From contig NW_027183510.1 of NCBI RefSeq assembly GCF_041296385.1, positions 345,954 through 409,953 of the forward strand: a DNA stretch of 64,000 bases. The letters are read 5' to 3'. This stretch comes from Aphelocoma coerulescens. Its lineage: Eukaryota; Chordata; Aves; Passeriformes; Corvidae. Numbering within the stretch: position 1 is the first letter of the stretch; each line of letters opens with the position of its first letter. The notes beneath the pieces were generated by a model that did no database searches, was not told where the DNA came from, and worked only from the letters and a program-made list of their open reading frames with translations. Shown here in pieces: positions 23,923-36,962 of this stretch. A program made the translations under genes and the position numbers.

Positions 23923-26094
23923 ATAGACAGCGAGGCCCGTGCAAAGAAACAGGGAGCGATTCTTGAGAGAAGTTTCAGAGCTCTTTCTTCTCCAGCCACA
24001 TGGGCGGGGCACTGCCAAAGAACTGAGCAATCACGGCACAACCAGGGCCCTCCTCACACAGGGCAACACAAAATAAGCAGTGCTGAACAGGATTAGGGCA
24101 CATGTGAGCAGGGAGCAGGGAGACCCCGTGCCCAGGCCATGCCTCTACCCCAGGGTCCCCTCTCCCATGACCTCATGGCAGGGGGGAGGAACCCCAACAC
24201 TTCCGTAGGTGTAGTCTCTCTCCTCCTCCTTGCAGCTGGCTCATGGGCCCACATTCAGGGCCCCCACCTCGGGAGAAAATTCTCCCAATGTGGTCTGATG
24301 TTGAAAGAGTCAAGAAGAGAAGAAGGGAAAAAAAACCCCCGAAGTCCCAGGAAAACAAAGTTCAACTCTCCATCTCCTCCCAGAGAAAAGGAGCTGAAAA
24401 CTGGCAAAAAAGAAACAAAGTTGCTTCCTCTGCTCTTGCTGCAAGCAGGATGCAGAGGAGTGTGTATGTGTGTCCTTGAAAAAACGCTCTGAGAAGTTTG
24501 TCCGGTTTTTTTCCTCTCCCCCCTCTCAGGCTCAGTTGAAAGGCACAGAAACGCACAAAGTTCACTTCTGGGCATAGAGCAGCAATAGGGGATACACACG
24601 ATAAAGTCACCCCAAGACACAGGGACAGAGAATTCAGTGGAAAGACTCCAAGAATTCTGCTCCCAGAGATCATTCCTGCTCACACTGACCCTTGTAGAAA
24701 GGGGACATCGTTCCAGGCAGCCTGTACTGAGCATGTGGCTCCTGAGTGGGGTTTGTTGTTTAGGAAACCTGCTCCGGCTTTTCCATTCTTTCCTTCCAAA
24801 CAGGAAAACTTCTCCTGGGGCTGTGTGCAGGCAGAGCCCTGAGGAGAGCAGGTGGCACATGGTGCGCTGGGCTGGGACAGCCAGCTGCAGAGCTCAAGGG
24901 AAGAAGCCCAAAGTGTCACAATGGCTCCTTGCCTTCACATGCAACACCTGGGTCACAATGGTCTCCTTGATTCCATGAGGCCCCACTGTGTCACAATGGC
25001 TCCTTGGTTCCATCAGGTTCCGCAGTGTCACCATGGTCTCCTTTGATCCGCATTGTCATCATGGACAATTGGTTCCATGAGGCCCCGCAGTGTCACAATG
25101 GTCCCTTGGTTCCATAGCTTTTACGTTGTAACAATGGACTCCTTGCTTCTATGAGCTAGCCTGCTTTTTGCAGAGGTGTCTTTGGTTCCCACAAGGCCCC
25201 GCTGTGTCTCAGTGCACCCTGGCTTCCATGTGGATCTGGAGTATCACAAAGGCTCCTTGGTTCCACCAGGTCCTGCTGTGTCACAATGGGTCCTGTGGTC
25301 CCTGAGGCCCTCCAAAGTCATTGTGGAGGCTTGCTTCCATGAGGTTCCATTATGTGCCAGTGGTCATCTTGGTTCCAGGAGTTTCCTTAGTGTCACAATG
25401 CTCTCCATGCTTCCATTAGGCCCTGCTTTGCCACAATGGTCCCCTTGTTTCCATGAGGCCCCGCTGTGTCACAATGGACCTATGGTTCCGTGATGTTGCG
25501 TGGTGTCACCGTGCTCTTCTTGAATCCGCAGTGTAACCATGGACCATTGGTTCCATGCAGCCGTGTCACAATGGGCTCCTTGATTCCATGATTCCCCACG
25601 GTGTCACAATGGAGCCTTGTTTCTAGGAGGTTCTGTACTGTCACAATTGCCTCCTTGATGCCATCAGCCCCTGCAGTGTCACAATGGCTCCTTGGTTCCA
25701 TGAGGAACACAATAGCTTGGCATAAGCATTGAGCAACAGCTGCTGAACACACCTGGCAACATCTGCTTGCATCAAAAGAGTGCTTCAAGCTGACAATGGC
25801 ACCAGCAGCTTCCATCTGCAACAGAGACCCAGGAAAGGACAGGCTGTGCCGGTTTGGACAAATGTGGAGGAAAATATCCTCTGATAGAAGGCAGGTTACA
25901 CCCAGCCCTCCCCCACCAGGTTTTTGGAAGAAAGAACTTTCCTGGGAAGAAAGTGAAAGAGATAAAAACTATTTTTTTAACAAACACACAGGAAAAGGAT
26001 AGCAATGCTAAATATTAAAAGCTCTCGCTGTGCAGAGAAAGCTGGGATAATTTGAGAGTCCTTCCGTGTTTCGGTGGGGTCTCCTGAAACATCC
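23923..26094. repeat. Satellite monomer copy 12, type A
   Basis: Length is 2,172 bases. Markers are 36G, 53T, 113G, 133-134 CA, 371G, 419G, 438G, 728A, 1015A, 1314C, 1568G, 1929G, 2008G. It is the only A copy with 1015A, a site otherwise found in copies 6, 7 and 20-22, which points to a short conversion tract. Confidence 0.97.
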
Positions 26095-28266
26095 ATAGAC
26101 AGCGAGGCCCGTGCAAAGAAACAGGGAGCCATTCTTGAGAGAAGTTGCAGAGCTCTTTCTTCTCCAGCCACATGGGCGGGGCACTGCCAAAGAACTGAGC
26201 AATCACGGCACAACCAGGGCCCTCCTGGCACAGGGCAACACAAAATAAGCAGTGCTGAACAGGATTAGGGCACATGTGAGCAGGGAGCAGGGAGACCCCG
26301 TGCCCAGGCCATGCCTCTACCCCAGGGTCCCCTCTCCCATGACCTCATGGCAGGGGGGAGGAACCCCAACACTTCCATAGGTGTAGTCTCTCTCCTCCTC
26401 CTTGCAGCTGGCTCATGGGCCCACATTCAGGGCCCCCACCTCGGGAGAAAATTCTCCCAATGTGCTCTGATGTTGAAAGAGTCAAGAAGAGAAGAAGGGA
26501 AAAAAAACCCCCGAAGTCCCAGGAAAACAAAGTTCAACTCTCCATCTCCTCCCAGAGAAAAGGAGCTGAAAACTGGCAAAAAAGAAACAAAGTTGCTTCC
26601 TCTGCTCTTGCTGCAAGCAGGATGCAGAGGAGTGTGTATGTGTGTCCTTGAAAAAACGCTCTGAGAAGTTTGTCCGGTTTTTTTCCTCTCCCCCCTCTCA
26701 GGCTCAGTTGAAAGGCACAGAAACGCACAAAGTTCACTTCTGGGCATAGAGCAGCAATAGGGGATACACACGATAAAGTCACCCCAAGACACAGGGACAG
26801 AGAATTCAGTGGAAAGACTCCAAGAATTCTGCTCCCAGAGATCATTCCTGCTCACACTGACCCTTGTAGAAAGGGGACATCGTTCCAGGCAGCCTGTACT
26901 GAGCATGTGGCTCCTGAGTGGGGTTTGTTGTTTAGGAAACCTGCTCCGGCTTTTCCATTCTTTCCTTCCAAACAGGAAAACTTCTCCTGGGGCTGTGTGC
27001 AGGCAGAGCCCTGAGGAGAGCAGGTGGCACATGGTGCGCTGGGCTGGGACAGCCAGCTGCAGAGCTCAAGGGAAGAAGCCCAAAGTGTCACAATGGCTCC
27101 TTGCCTTCCCATGCAACACCTGGGTCACAATGGTCTCCTTGATTCCATGAGGCCCCACTGTGTCACAATGGCTCCTTGGTTCCATCAGGTTCCGCAGTGT
27201 CACCATGGTCTCCTTTGATCCGCATTGTCATCATGGACAATTGGTTCCATGAGGCCCCGCAGTGTCACAATGGTCCCTTGGTTCCATAGCTTTTACGTTG
27301 TAACAATGGACTCCTTGCTTCTATGAGCTAGCCTGCTTTTTGCAGAGGTGTCTTTGGTTCCCACAAGGCCCCGCTGTGTCTCAGTGCACCCTGGCTTCCA
27401 TGTGGATCTGGAGTATCACAAAGGCTCCTTGGTTCCACCAGGTCCTGCTGTGTCACAATGGGTCCTGTGGTCCCTGAGGCCCTCCAAAGTCATTGTGGAG
27501 GCTTGCTTCCATGAGGTTCCATTATGTGCCAGTGGTCATCTTGGTTCCAGGAGTTTCCTTAGTGTCACAATGCTCTCCATGCTTCCATTAGGCCCTGCTT
27601 TGCCACAATGGTCCCCTTGTTTCCATGAGGCCCCGCTGTGTCACAATGGACCTATGGTTCCGTGATGTTGCGTGGTGTCACCGTGCTCTTCTTGAATCCG
27701 CAGTGTAACCATGGACCATTGGTTCCATGCAGCCGTGTCACAATGGGCTCCTTGATTCCATGATTCCCCACGGTGTCACAATGGAGCCTTGTTTCTAGGA
27801 GGTTCTGTACTGTCACAATTGCCTCCTTGATGCCATCAGCCCCTGCAGTGTCACAATGGCTCCTTGGTTCCATGAGGAACACAATAGCTTGGCATAAGCA
27901 TTGAGCAACAGCTGCTGAACACACCTGGCAACATCTGCTTGCATCAAAAGAGTGCTTCAAGCTGACAATGGCACCAGCAGCTTCCATCTGCAACAGAGAC
28001 CCAGGAAAGGACAGGCTGTGCCGGTTTGGACAAATGTGGAGGAAAATATCCTCTGATAGAAGGCAGGTTACACCCAGCCCTCCCCCACCAGGTTTTTGGA
28101 AGAAAGAACTTTCCTGGGAAGAAAGTGAAAGAGATAAAAACTATTTTTTTAACAAACACACAGGAAAAGGATAGCAATGCTAAATATTAAAAGCTCTCGC
28201 TGTGCAGAGAAAGCTGGGATAATTTGAGAGTCCTTCCGTGTTTCGGTGGGGTCTCCTGAAACATCC
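26095..28266. repeat. Satellite monomer copy 13, A body with B-like left end
   Basis: Length is 2,172 bases. The left end (36C, 133-134 GG) is that of B copies 4, 18 and 29, while the body is type A (371C, 419G, 438G, 728A, single ATTC, 1568G, 2008G). A private A at 26377 removes a CpG seen in all other copies. Copies 12 and 13 are the only two adjacent A copies in the window. Confidence 0.97.
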
Positions 28267-30442
28267 ATAGACAGCGAGGCCCGTGCAAAGAAACAGGGAG
28301 CCATTCTTGAGAGAAGTTGCAGAGCTCTTTCTTCTCCAGCCACATGGGCGGGGCACTGCCAAAGAACTGAGCAATCACGGCACAACCAGGGCCCTCCTCG
28401 CACAGGGCAACACAAAATAAGCAGTGCTGAACAGGATTAGGGCACATGTGAGCAGGGAGCAGGGAGACCCCGTGCCCAGGCCATGCCTCTACCCCAGGGT
28501 CCCCTCTCCCATGACCTCATGGCAGGGGGGAGGAACCCCAACACTTCCGTAGGTGTAGTCTCTCTCCTCCTCCTTGCAGCTGGCTCATGGGCCCACATTC
28601 AGGGCCCCCACCTCGGGAGAAAATTCTCCCAATGTGCTCTGATGTTGAAAGAGTCAAGAAGAGAAGAAGGGGAAAAAACCCCCAAAGTCCCAGGAAAACA
28701 AAGTTCAACTCTCCATCTCCCCCCAGAGAAAAGGAGCTGAAAACTGGCTAAAAAGAAACAAAGTTGCTTCCTCTGCTCTTGCTGCAAGCAGGATGCAGAG
28801 GAGTGTGTATGTGTGTCCTTGAACAAACACTCTGAGAAGTTTGTCCGGTTTTTTTTCCTCTCCCCCCTCTCAGGCTCAGTTGAAAGGCACAGAAATGCAC
28901 AAAGTTCACTTCTGGGCATAGAGCAGCAATAGGGGATACACACAATAAAGTCACCCCAAGACACAGAGACAGAGAATTCAGTGGAAAGACTCCGAGAATT
29001 CTGCTCCCAGAGATCATTCATTCCTGCTCACACTGACCCTTGTAGAAAGGGGACATCGTTCCAGGCAGCCTGTACTGAGCATGTGGCTCCTGAGTGGGGT
29101 TTGTTGTTTAGGAAACCTGCTCCGGCTTTTCCATTCTTTCCTTCCAAACAGGAAAACTTCTCCTGGGGCTGTGTGCAGGCAGAGCCCTGAGGAGAGCAGG
29201 TGGCACATGGTGCGCTGGGCTGGGACAGCCAGCTGCAGAGCTCAAGGGAAGAAGCCCAAAGTGTCACAATGGCTCCTTGCCTTCCCATGCAACACCTGGG
29301 TCACAATGGTCTCCTTGATTCCATGAGGCCCCACTGTGTCACAATGGCTCCTTGGTTCCATCAGGTTCCGCAGTGTCACCATGGTCTCCTTTGATCCGCA
29401 TTGTCATCATGGACAATTGGTTCCATGAGGCCCCGCAGTGTCACAATGGTCCCTTGGTTCCATAGCTTTTACGTTGTAACAATGGACTCCTTGCTTCTAT
29501 GAGCTAGCCTGCTTTTTGCAGAGGTGTCTTTGGTTCCCACAAGGCCCCGCTGTGTCTCAGTGCACCCTGGCTTCCATGTGGATCTGGAGTATCACAAAGG
29601 CTCCTTGGTTCCACCAGGTCCTGCTGTGTCACAATGGGTCCTGTGGTCCCTGAGGCCCTCCAAAGTCATTGTGGAGGCTTGCTTCCATGAGGTTCCATTA
29701 TGTGCCAGTGGTCATCTTGGTTCCAGGAGTTTCCTTAGTGTCACAATGCTCTCCATGCTTCCATTAGGCCCTGCTTTGCCACAATGGTCCCCTTGTTTCC
29801 ATGAGGCCCCGCTGTGTCACAATGGACCTATGGTTCCATGATGTTGCGTGGTGTCACCGTGCTCTTCTTGAATCCGCAGTGTAACCATGGACCATTGGTT
29901 CCATGCAGCCGTGTCACAATGGGCTCCTTGATTCCATGATTCCCCACGGTGTCACAATGGAGCCTTGTTTCTAGGAGGTTCTGTACTGTCACAATTGCCT
30001 CCTTGATGCCATCAGCCCCTGCAGTGTCACAATGGCTCCTTGGTTCCATGAGGAACACAATAGCTTGGCATAAGCATTGAGCAACAGCTGCTGAACACAC
30101 CTGGCAACATCTGCTTGCATCAAAAGAGGGCTTCAAGCTGACAATGGCACCAGCAGCTTCCATCTGCAACAGAGACCCAGGAAAGGACAGGCTGTGCCAG
30201 TTTGGACAAATGTGGAGGAAAATATCCTCTGATGGAAGGCAGGTTACACCCAGCCCTCCCCCACCAGGTTTTTGGAAAAAAGAACTTTCCTGGGAAGAAA
30301 GTGAAAGAGATAAAAACTATTTTTTTAACAAACACACAGGAAAAGGATAGCAATGCTAAATATTAAAAGCTCTCGCTGTGCAGAGAAAGCTGGGATAATT
30401 TGAGAGTCCTTCCGTGTTTCGGTGGGGTCTCCTGAAACATCC
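28267..30442. repeat. Satellite monomer copy 14, type B
   Basis: Length is 2,176 bases. Markers are 36C, 113G, 133-134 CG, 678A, 701A, 728G, 1187G, 1314C, 1859G, 1929A, 1964G. It joins the 701A marker of copy 10 with the 1859G+1964G right end of copies 4 and 18. Confidence 0.97.
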
Positions 30443-32614
30443 ATAGACAGCGAGGCCCGTGCAAAGAAACAGGGAGCGATTCTTGAGAGAAGTTGCAGAG
30501 CTCTTTCTTCTCCAGCCACATGGGCGGGGCACTGCCAAAGAACTGAGCAATCACGGCACAACCAGGGCCCTCCTCACACAGGGCAACACAAAATAAGCAG
30601 TGCTGAACAGGATTAGGGCACATGTGAGCAGGGAGCAGGGAGACCCCGTGCCCAGGCCATGCCTCTACCCCAGGGTCCCCTCTCCCATGACCTCATGGCA
30701 GGGGGGAGGAACCCCAACACTTCCGTAGGTGTAGTCTCTCTCCTCCTCCTTGCAGCTGGCTCATGGGCCCACATTCAGGGCCCCCACCTCGGGAGAAAAT
30801 TCTCCCAATGTGCTCTGATGTTGAAAGAGTCAAGAAGAGAAGAAGGGAAAAAAAACCCCCAAAGTCCCAGGAAAACAAATTTCAACTCTCCATCTCCTCC
30901 CAGAGAAAAGGAGCTGAAAACTGGCAAAAAAGAAACAAAGTTGCTTCCTCTGCTCTTGCTGCAAGCAGGATGCAGAGGAGTGTGTATGTGTGTCCTTGAA
31001 AAAACGCTCTGAGAAGTTTGTCCGGTTTTTTTCCTCTCCCCCCTCTCAGGCTCAGTTGAAAGGCACAGAAACGCACAAAGTTCACTTCTGGGCATAGAGC
31101 AGCAATAGGGGATACACACGATAAAGTCACCCCAAGACACAGGGACAGAGAATTCCGTGGAAAGACTCCAAGAATTCTGCTCCCAGAGATCATTCCTGCT
31201 CACACTGACCCTTGTAGAAAGGGGACATCGTTCCAGGCAGCCTGTACTGAGCATGTGGCTCCTGAGTGGGGTTTGTTGTTTAGGAAACCTGCTCCGGCTT
31301 TTCCATTCTTTCCTTCCAAACAGGAAAACTTCTCCTGGGGCTGTGTGCAGGCAGAGCCCTGAGGAGAGCAGGTGGCACATGGTGCGCTGGGCTGGGACAG
31401 CCAGCTGCAGAGCTCAAGGGAAGAAGCCCAAAGTGTCACAATGGCTCCTTGCCTTCCCATGCAACACCTGGGTCACAATGGTCTCCTTGATTCCATGAGG
31501 CCCCACTGTGTCACAATGGCTCCTTGGTTCCATCAGGTTCCGCAGTGTCACCATGGTCTCCTTTGATCCGCATTGTCATCATGGACAATTGGTTCCATGA
31601 GGCCCCGCAGTGTCACAATGGTCCCTTGCTTCCATAGCTTTTACGTTGTAACAATGGACTCCTTGCTTCTATGAGCTAGCCTGCTTTTTGCAGAGGTGTC
31701 TTTGGTTCCCACAAGGCCCCGCTGTGTCTCAGTGCACCCTGGCTTCCATGTGGATCTGGAGTATCACAAAGGCTCCTTGGTTCCACCAGGTCCTGCTGTG
31801 TCACAATGGGTCCTGTGGTCCCTGAGGCCCTCCAAAGTCATTGTGGAGGCTTGCTTCCATGAGGTTCCATTATGTGCCAGTGGTCATCTTGGTTCCAGGA
31901 GTTTCCTTAGTGTCACAATGCTCTCCATGCTTCCATTAGGCCCTGCTTTGCCACAATGGTCCCCTTGTTTCCATGAGGCCCCGCTGTGTCACAATGGACC
32001 TATGGTTCCATGATGTTGCGTGGTGTCACCGTGCTCTTCTTGAATCCGCAGTGTAACCATGGACCATTGGTTCCATGCAGCCGTGTCACAATGGGCTCCT
32101 TGATTCCATGATTCCCCACGGTGTCACAATGGAGCCTTGTTTCTAGGAGGTTCTGTACTGTCACAATTGCCTCCTTGATGCCATCAGCCCCTGCAGTGTC
32201 ACAATGGCTCCTTGGTTCCATGAGGAACACAATAGCTTGGCATAAGCATTGAGCAACAGCTGCTGAACACACCTGGCAACATCTGCTTGCATCAAAAGAG
32301 TGCTTCAAGCTGACAATGGCACCAGCAGCTTCCATCTGCAACAGAGACCCAGGAAAGGACAGGCTGTGCCGGTTTGGACAAATGTGGAGGAAAATATCCT
32401 CTGATAGAAGGCAGGTTACACCCAGCCCTCCCCCACCAGGTTTTTGGAAAAAAGAACTTTCCTCGGAAGAAAGTGAAAGAGATAAAAACTATTTTTTTAA
32501 CAAACACACAGGAAAAGGATAGCAATGCTAAATATTAAAAGCTCTCGCTGTGCAGAGAAAGCTGGGATAATTTGAGAGTCCTTCCGTGTTTCGGTGGGGT
32601 CTCCTGAAACATCC
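30443..32614. repeat. Satellite monomer copy 15, type A (partner of copy 1)
   Basis: Length is 2,172 bases. It carries the copy-1 marker set including 371C, 419A, 438T, 714C, 1187C, 1929G and 2008A. A private C at 32464 breaks the TTCCTGGGAA palindrome-like motif found in all other complete copies. Confidence 0.97.
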
Positions 32615-34790
32615 ATAGACAGCGAGGCCCGTGCAAAGAAACAGGGAGCCATTCTTGAGAGAAGTTGCAGAGCTCTTTCTTCTCCAGCCACATGGGCGGG
32701 GCACTGCCAAAGAACTGAGCAATCACAGCACAACCAGGGCCCTCCTCGCACAGGGCAACACAAAATAAGCAGTGCTGAACAGGATTAGGGCACATGTGAG
32801 CAGGGAGCAGGGAGACCCCGTGCCCAGGCCATGCCTCTACCCCAGGGTCCCCTCTCCCATGACCTCATGGCAGGGGGGAGGAACCCCAACACTTCCGTAG
32901 GTGTAGTCTCTCTCCTCCTCCTTGCAGCTGGCTCATGGGCCCACATTCAGGGCCCCCACCTCGGGAGAAAATTCTCCCAATGTGCTCTGATGTTGAAAGA
33001 GTCAAGAAGAGAAGAAGGGGAAAAAACCCCCAAAGTCCCAGGAAAACAAAGTTCAACTCTCCATCTCCCCCCAGAGAAAAGGAGCTGAAAACTGGCTAAA
33101 AAGAAACAAAGTTGCTTCCTCTGCTCTTGCTGCAAGCAGGATGCAGAGGAGTGTGTATGTGTGTCCTTGAACAAACACTCTGAGAAGTTTGTCCGGTTTT
33201 TTTTCCTCTCCCCCCTCTCAGGCTCAGTTGAAAGGCACAGAAATGCACAAAGTTCACTTCTGGGCATAGAGCAGCAATAGGGGATACACACAATAAAGTC
33301 ACCCCAAGACACAGGGACAGAGAATTCAGTGGAAAGACTCCGAGAATTCTGCTCCCAGAGATCATTCATTCCTGCTCACACTGACCCTTGTAGAAAGGGG
33401 ACATCGTTCCAGGCAGCCTGTACTGAGCATGTGGCTCCTGAGTGGGGTTTGTTGTTTAGGAAACCTGCTCCGGCTTTTCCATTCTTTCCTTCCAAACAGG
33501 AAAACTTCTCCTGGGGCTGTGTGCAGGCAGAGCCCTGAGGAGAGCAGGTGGCACATGGTGCGCTGGGCTGGGACAGCCAGCTGCAGAGCTCAAGGGAAGA
33601 AGCCCAAAGTGTCACAATGGCTCCTTGCCTTCCCATGCAACACCTGGGTCACAATGGTCTCCTTGATTCCATGAGGCCCCACTGTGTCACAATGGCTCCT
33701 TGGTTCCATCAGGTTCCGCAGTGCCACCATGGTCTCCTTTGATCCGCATTGTCATCATGGACAATTGGTTCCATGAGGCCCCGCAGTGTCACAATGGTCC
33801 CTTGGTTCCATAGCTTTTACGTTGTAACAATGGACTCCTTGCTTCTATGAGCTAGCCTGCTTTTTGCAGAGGTGTCTTTGGTTCCCACAAGGCCCCGCTG
33901 TGTCTCAGTGCACCCTGGCTTCCATGTGGATCTGGAGTATCACAAAGGCTCCTTGGTTCCACCAGGTCCTGCTGTGTCACAATGGGTCCTGTGGTCCCTG
34001 AGGCCCTCCAAAGTCATTGTGGAGGCTTGCTTCCATGAGGTTCCATTATGTGCCAGTGGTCATCTTGGTTCCAGGAGTTTCCTTAGTGTCACAATGCTCT
34101 CCATGCTTCCATTAGGCCCTGCTTTGCCACAATGGTCCCCTTGTTTCCATGAGGCCCCGCTGTGTCACAATGGACCTATGGTTCCATGATGTTGCGTGGT
34201 GTCACCGTGCTCTTCTTGAATCCGCAGTGTAACCATGGACCATTGGTTCCATGCAGCCGTGTCACAATGGGCTCCTTGATTCCATGATTCCCCACGGTGT
34301 CACAATGGAGCCTTGTTTCTAGGAGGTTCTGTACTGTCACAATTGCCTCCTTGATGCCATCAGCCCCTGCAGTGTCACAATGGCTCCTTGGTTCCATGAG
34401 GAACACAATAGCTTGGCATAAGCATTGAGCAACAGCTGCTGAACACACCTGGCAACATCTGCTTGCATCAAAAGAGTGCTTCAAGCTGACAATGGCACCA
34501 GCAGCTTCCATCTGCAACAGAGACCCAGGAAAGGACAGGCTGTGCCAGTTTGGACAAATGTGGAGGAAAATATCCTCTGATAGAAGGCAGGTTACACCCA
34601 GCCCTCCCCCACCAGGTTTTTGGAAAAAAGAACTTTCCTGGGAAGAAAGTGAAAGAGATAAAAACTATTTTTTTAACAAACACACAGGAAAAGGATAGCA
34701 ATGCTAAATATTAAAAGCTCTCGCTGTGCAGAGAAAGCTGGGATAATTTGAGAGTCCTTCCGTGTTTCGGTGGGGTCTCCTGAAACATCC
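32615..34790. repeat. Satellite monomer copy 16, type B (partner of copy 2)
   Basis: Length is 2,176 bases. Markers are 36C, 113A, 133-134 CG, 678A, 728G, 1106C, 1187G, 1314C, 1929A, 2008A. It sits 30,442 bases from copy 2 and differs from it among the listed sites at 1187 and 1314. Confidence 0.97.
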
Positions 34791-36962
34791 ATAGACAGCG
34801 AGGCCCGTGCAAAGAAACAGGGAGCGATTCTTGAGAGAAGTTTCAGAGCTCTTTCTTCTCCAGCCACATGGGCGGGGCACTGCCAAAGAACTGAGCAATC
34901 ACGGCACAACCAGGGCCCTCCTCACACAGGGCAACACAAAATAAGCAGTGCTGAACAGGATTAGGGCACATGTGAGCAGGGAGCAGGGAGACCCCGTGCC
35001 CAGGCCATGCCTCTACCCCAGGGTCCCCTCTCCCATGACCTCATGGCAGGGGGGAGGAACCCCAACACTTCCGTAGGTGTAGTCTCTCTCCTCCTCCTTG
35101 CAGCTGGCTCATGGGCCCACATTCAGGGCCCCCACCTCGGGAGAAAATTCTCCCAATGTGGTCTGATGTTGAAAGAGTCAAGAAGAGAAGAAGGGAAAAA
35201 AAACCCCCGAAGTCCCAGGAAAACAAAGTTCAACTCTCCATCTCCTCCCAGAGAAAAGGAGCTGAAAACTGGCAAAAAAGAAACAAAGTTGCTTCCTCTG
35301 CTCTTGCTGCAAGCAGGATGCAGAGGAGTGTGTATGTGTGTCCTTGAAAAAACGCTCTGAGAAGTTTGTCCGGTTTTTTTCCTCTCCCCCCTCTCAGGCT
35401 CAGTTGAAAGGCACAGAAACGCACAAAGTTCACTTCTGGGCATAGAGCAGCAATAGGGGATACACACGATAAAGTCACCCCAAGACACAGGGAGAGAGAA
35501 TTCAGTGGAAAGACTCCAAGAATTCTGCTCCCAGAGATCATTCCTGCTCACACTGACCCTTGTAGAAAGGGGACATCGTTCCAGGCAGCCTGTACTGAGC
35601 ATGTGGCTCCTGAGTGGGGTTTGTTGTTTAGGAAACCTGCTCCGGCTTTTCCATTCTTTCCTTCCAAACAGGAAAACTTCTCCTGGGGCTGTGTGCAGGC
35701 AGAGCCCTGAGGAGAGCAGGTGGCACATGGTGCGCTGGGCTGGGACAGCCAGCTGCAGAGCTCAAGGGAAGAAGCCCAAAGTGTCACAATGGCTCCTTGC
35801 CTTCCCATGCAACACCTGGGTCACAATGGTCTCCTTGATTCCATGAGGCCCCACTGTGTCACAATGGCTCCTTGGTTCCATCAGGTTCCGCAGTGTCACC
35901 ATGGTCTCCTTTGATCCGCATTGTCATCATGGACAATTGGTTCCATGAGGCCCCGCAGTGTCACAATGGTCCCTTGGTTCCATAGCTTTTACGTTGTAAC
36001 AATGGACTCCTTGCTTCTATGAGCTAGCCTGCTTTTTGCAGAGGTGTCTTTGGTTCCCACAAGGCCCCGCTGTGTCTCAGTGCACCCTGGCTTCCATGTG
36101 GATCTGGAGTATCACAAAGGCTCCTTGGTTCCACCAGGTCCTGCTGTGTCACAATGGGTCCTGTGGTCCCTGAGGCCCTCCAAAGTCATTGTGGAGGCTT
36201 GCTTCCATGAGGTTCCATTATGTGCCAGTGGTCATCTTGGTTCCAGGAGTTTCCTTAGTGTCACAATGCTCTCCATGCTTCCATTAGGCCCTGCTTTGCC
36301 ACAATGGTCCCCTTGTTTCCATGAGGCCCCGCTGTGTCACAATGGACCTATGGTTCCGTGATGTTGCGTGGTGTCACCGTGCTCTTCTTGAATCCGCAGT
36401 GTAACCATGGACCATTGGTTCCATGCAGCCGTGTCACAATGGGCTCCTTGATTCCATGATTCCCCACGGTGTCACAATGGAGCCTTGTTTCTAGGAGGTT
36501 CTGTACTGTCACAATTGCCTCCTTGATGCCATCAGCCCCTGCAGTGTCACAATGGCTCCTTGGTTCCATGAGGAACACAATAGCTTGGCATAAGCATTGA
36601 GCAACAGCTGCTGAACACACCTGGCAACATCTGCTTGCATCAAAAGAGTGCTTCAAGCTGACAATGGCACCAGCAGCTTCCATCTGCAACAGAGACCCAG
36701 GAAAGGACAGGCTGTGCCGGTTTGGACAAATGTGGAGGAAAATATCCTCTGATAGAAGGCAGGTTACACCCAGCCCTCCCCCACCAGGTTTTTGGAAGAA
36801 AGAACTTTCCTGGGAAGAAAGTGAAAGAGATAAAAACTATTTTTTTAACAAACACACAGGAAAAGGATAGCAATGCTAAATATTAAAAGCTCTCGCTGTG
36901 CAGAGAAAGCTGGGATAATTTGAGAGTCCTTCCGTGTTTCGGTGGGGTCTCCTGAAACATCC
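34791..36962. repeat. Satellite monomer copy 17, type A (partner of copy 3)
   Basis: Length is 2,172 bases. Markers are 36G, 53T, 133-134 CA, 371G, 419G, 438G, 728A, 1314C, 1568G, 2008G. Unlike copy 3 it keeps type A through the 728/ATTC region. A private G at 35494 replaces C. Confidence 0.97.

Larger units (their letters stand above)
1..30442. repeat. Higher-order repeat block 1 (copies 1-14)
   Basis: The order of monomer types is A B A B A B' B B A B B A A B. The first ten letters are repeated by copies 15-24. Private markers confirm the register for copies 1-7: 714C in copies 1 and 15, 1865G in 5 and 19, a three-base loss in the purine tract in 6 and 20, and 874G+1537G+1608C in 7 and 21. 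Spacing between partners is 30,442 bases for copies 1-3, 30,438 for 4-6 and 30,434 for 7. The boundary at copy 1 is set by the window edge, so the block may start anywhere in phase. This is inference from marker order, not from a full alignment. Confidence 0.75.
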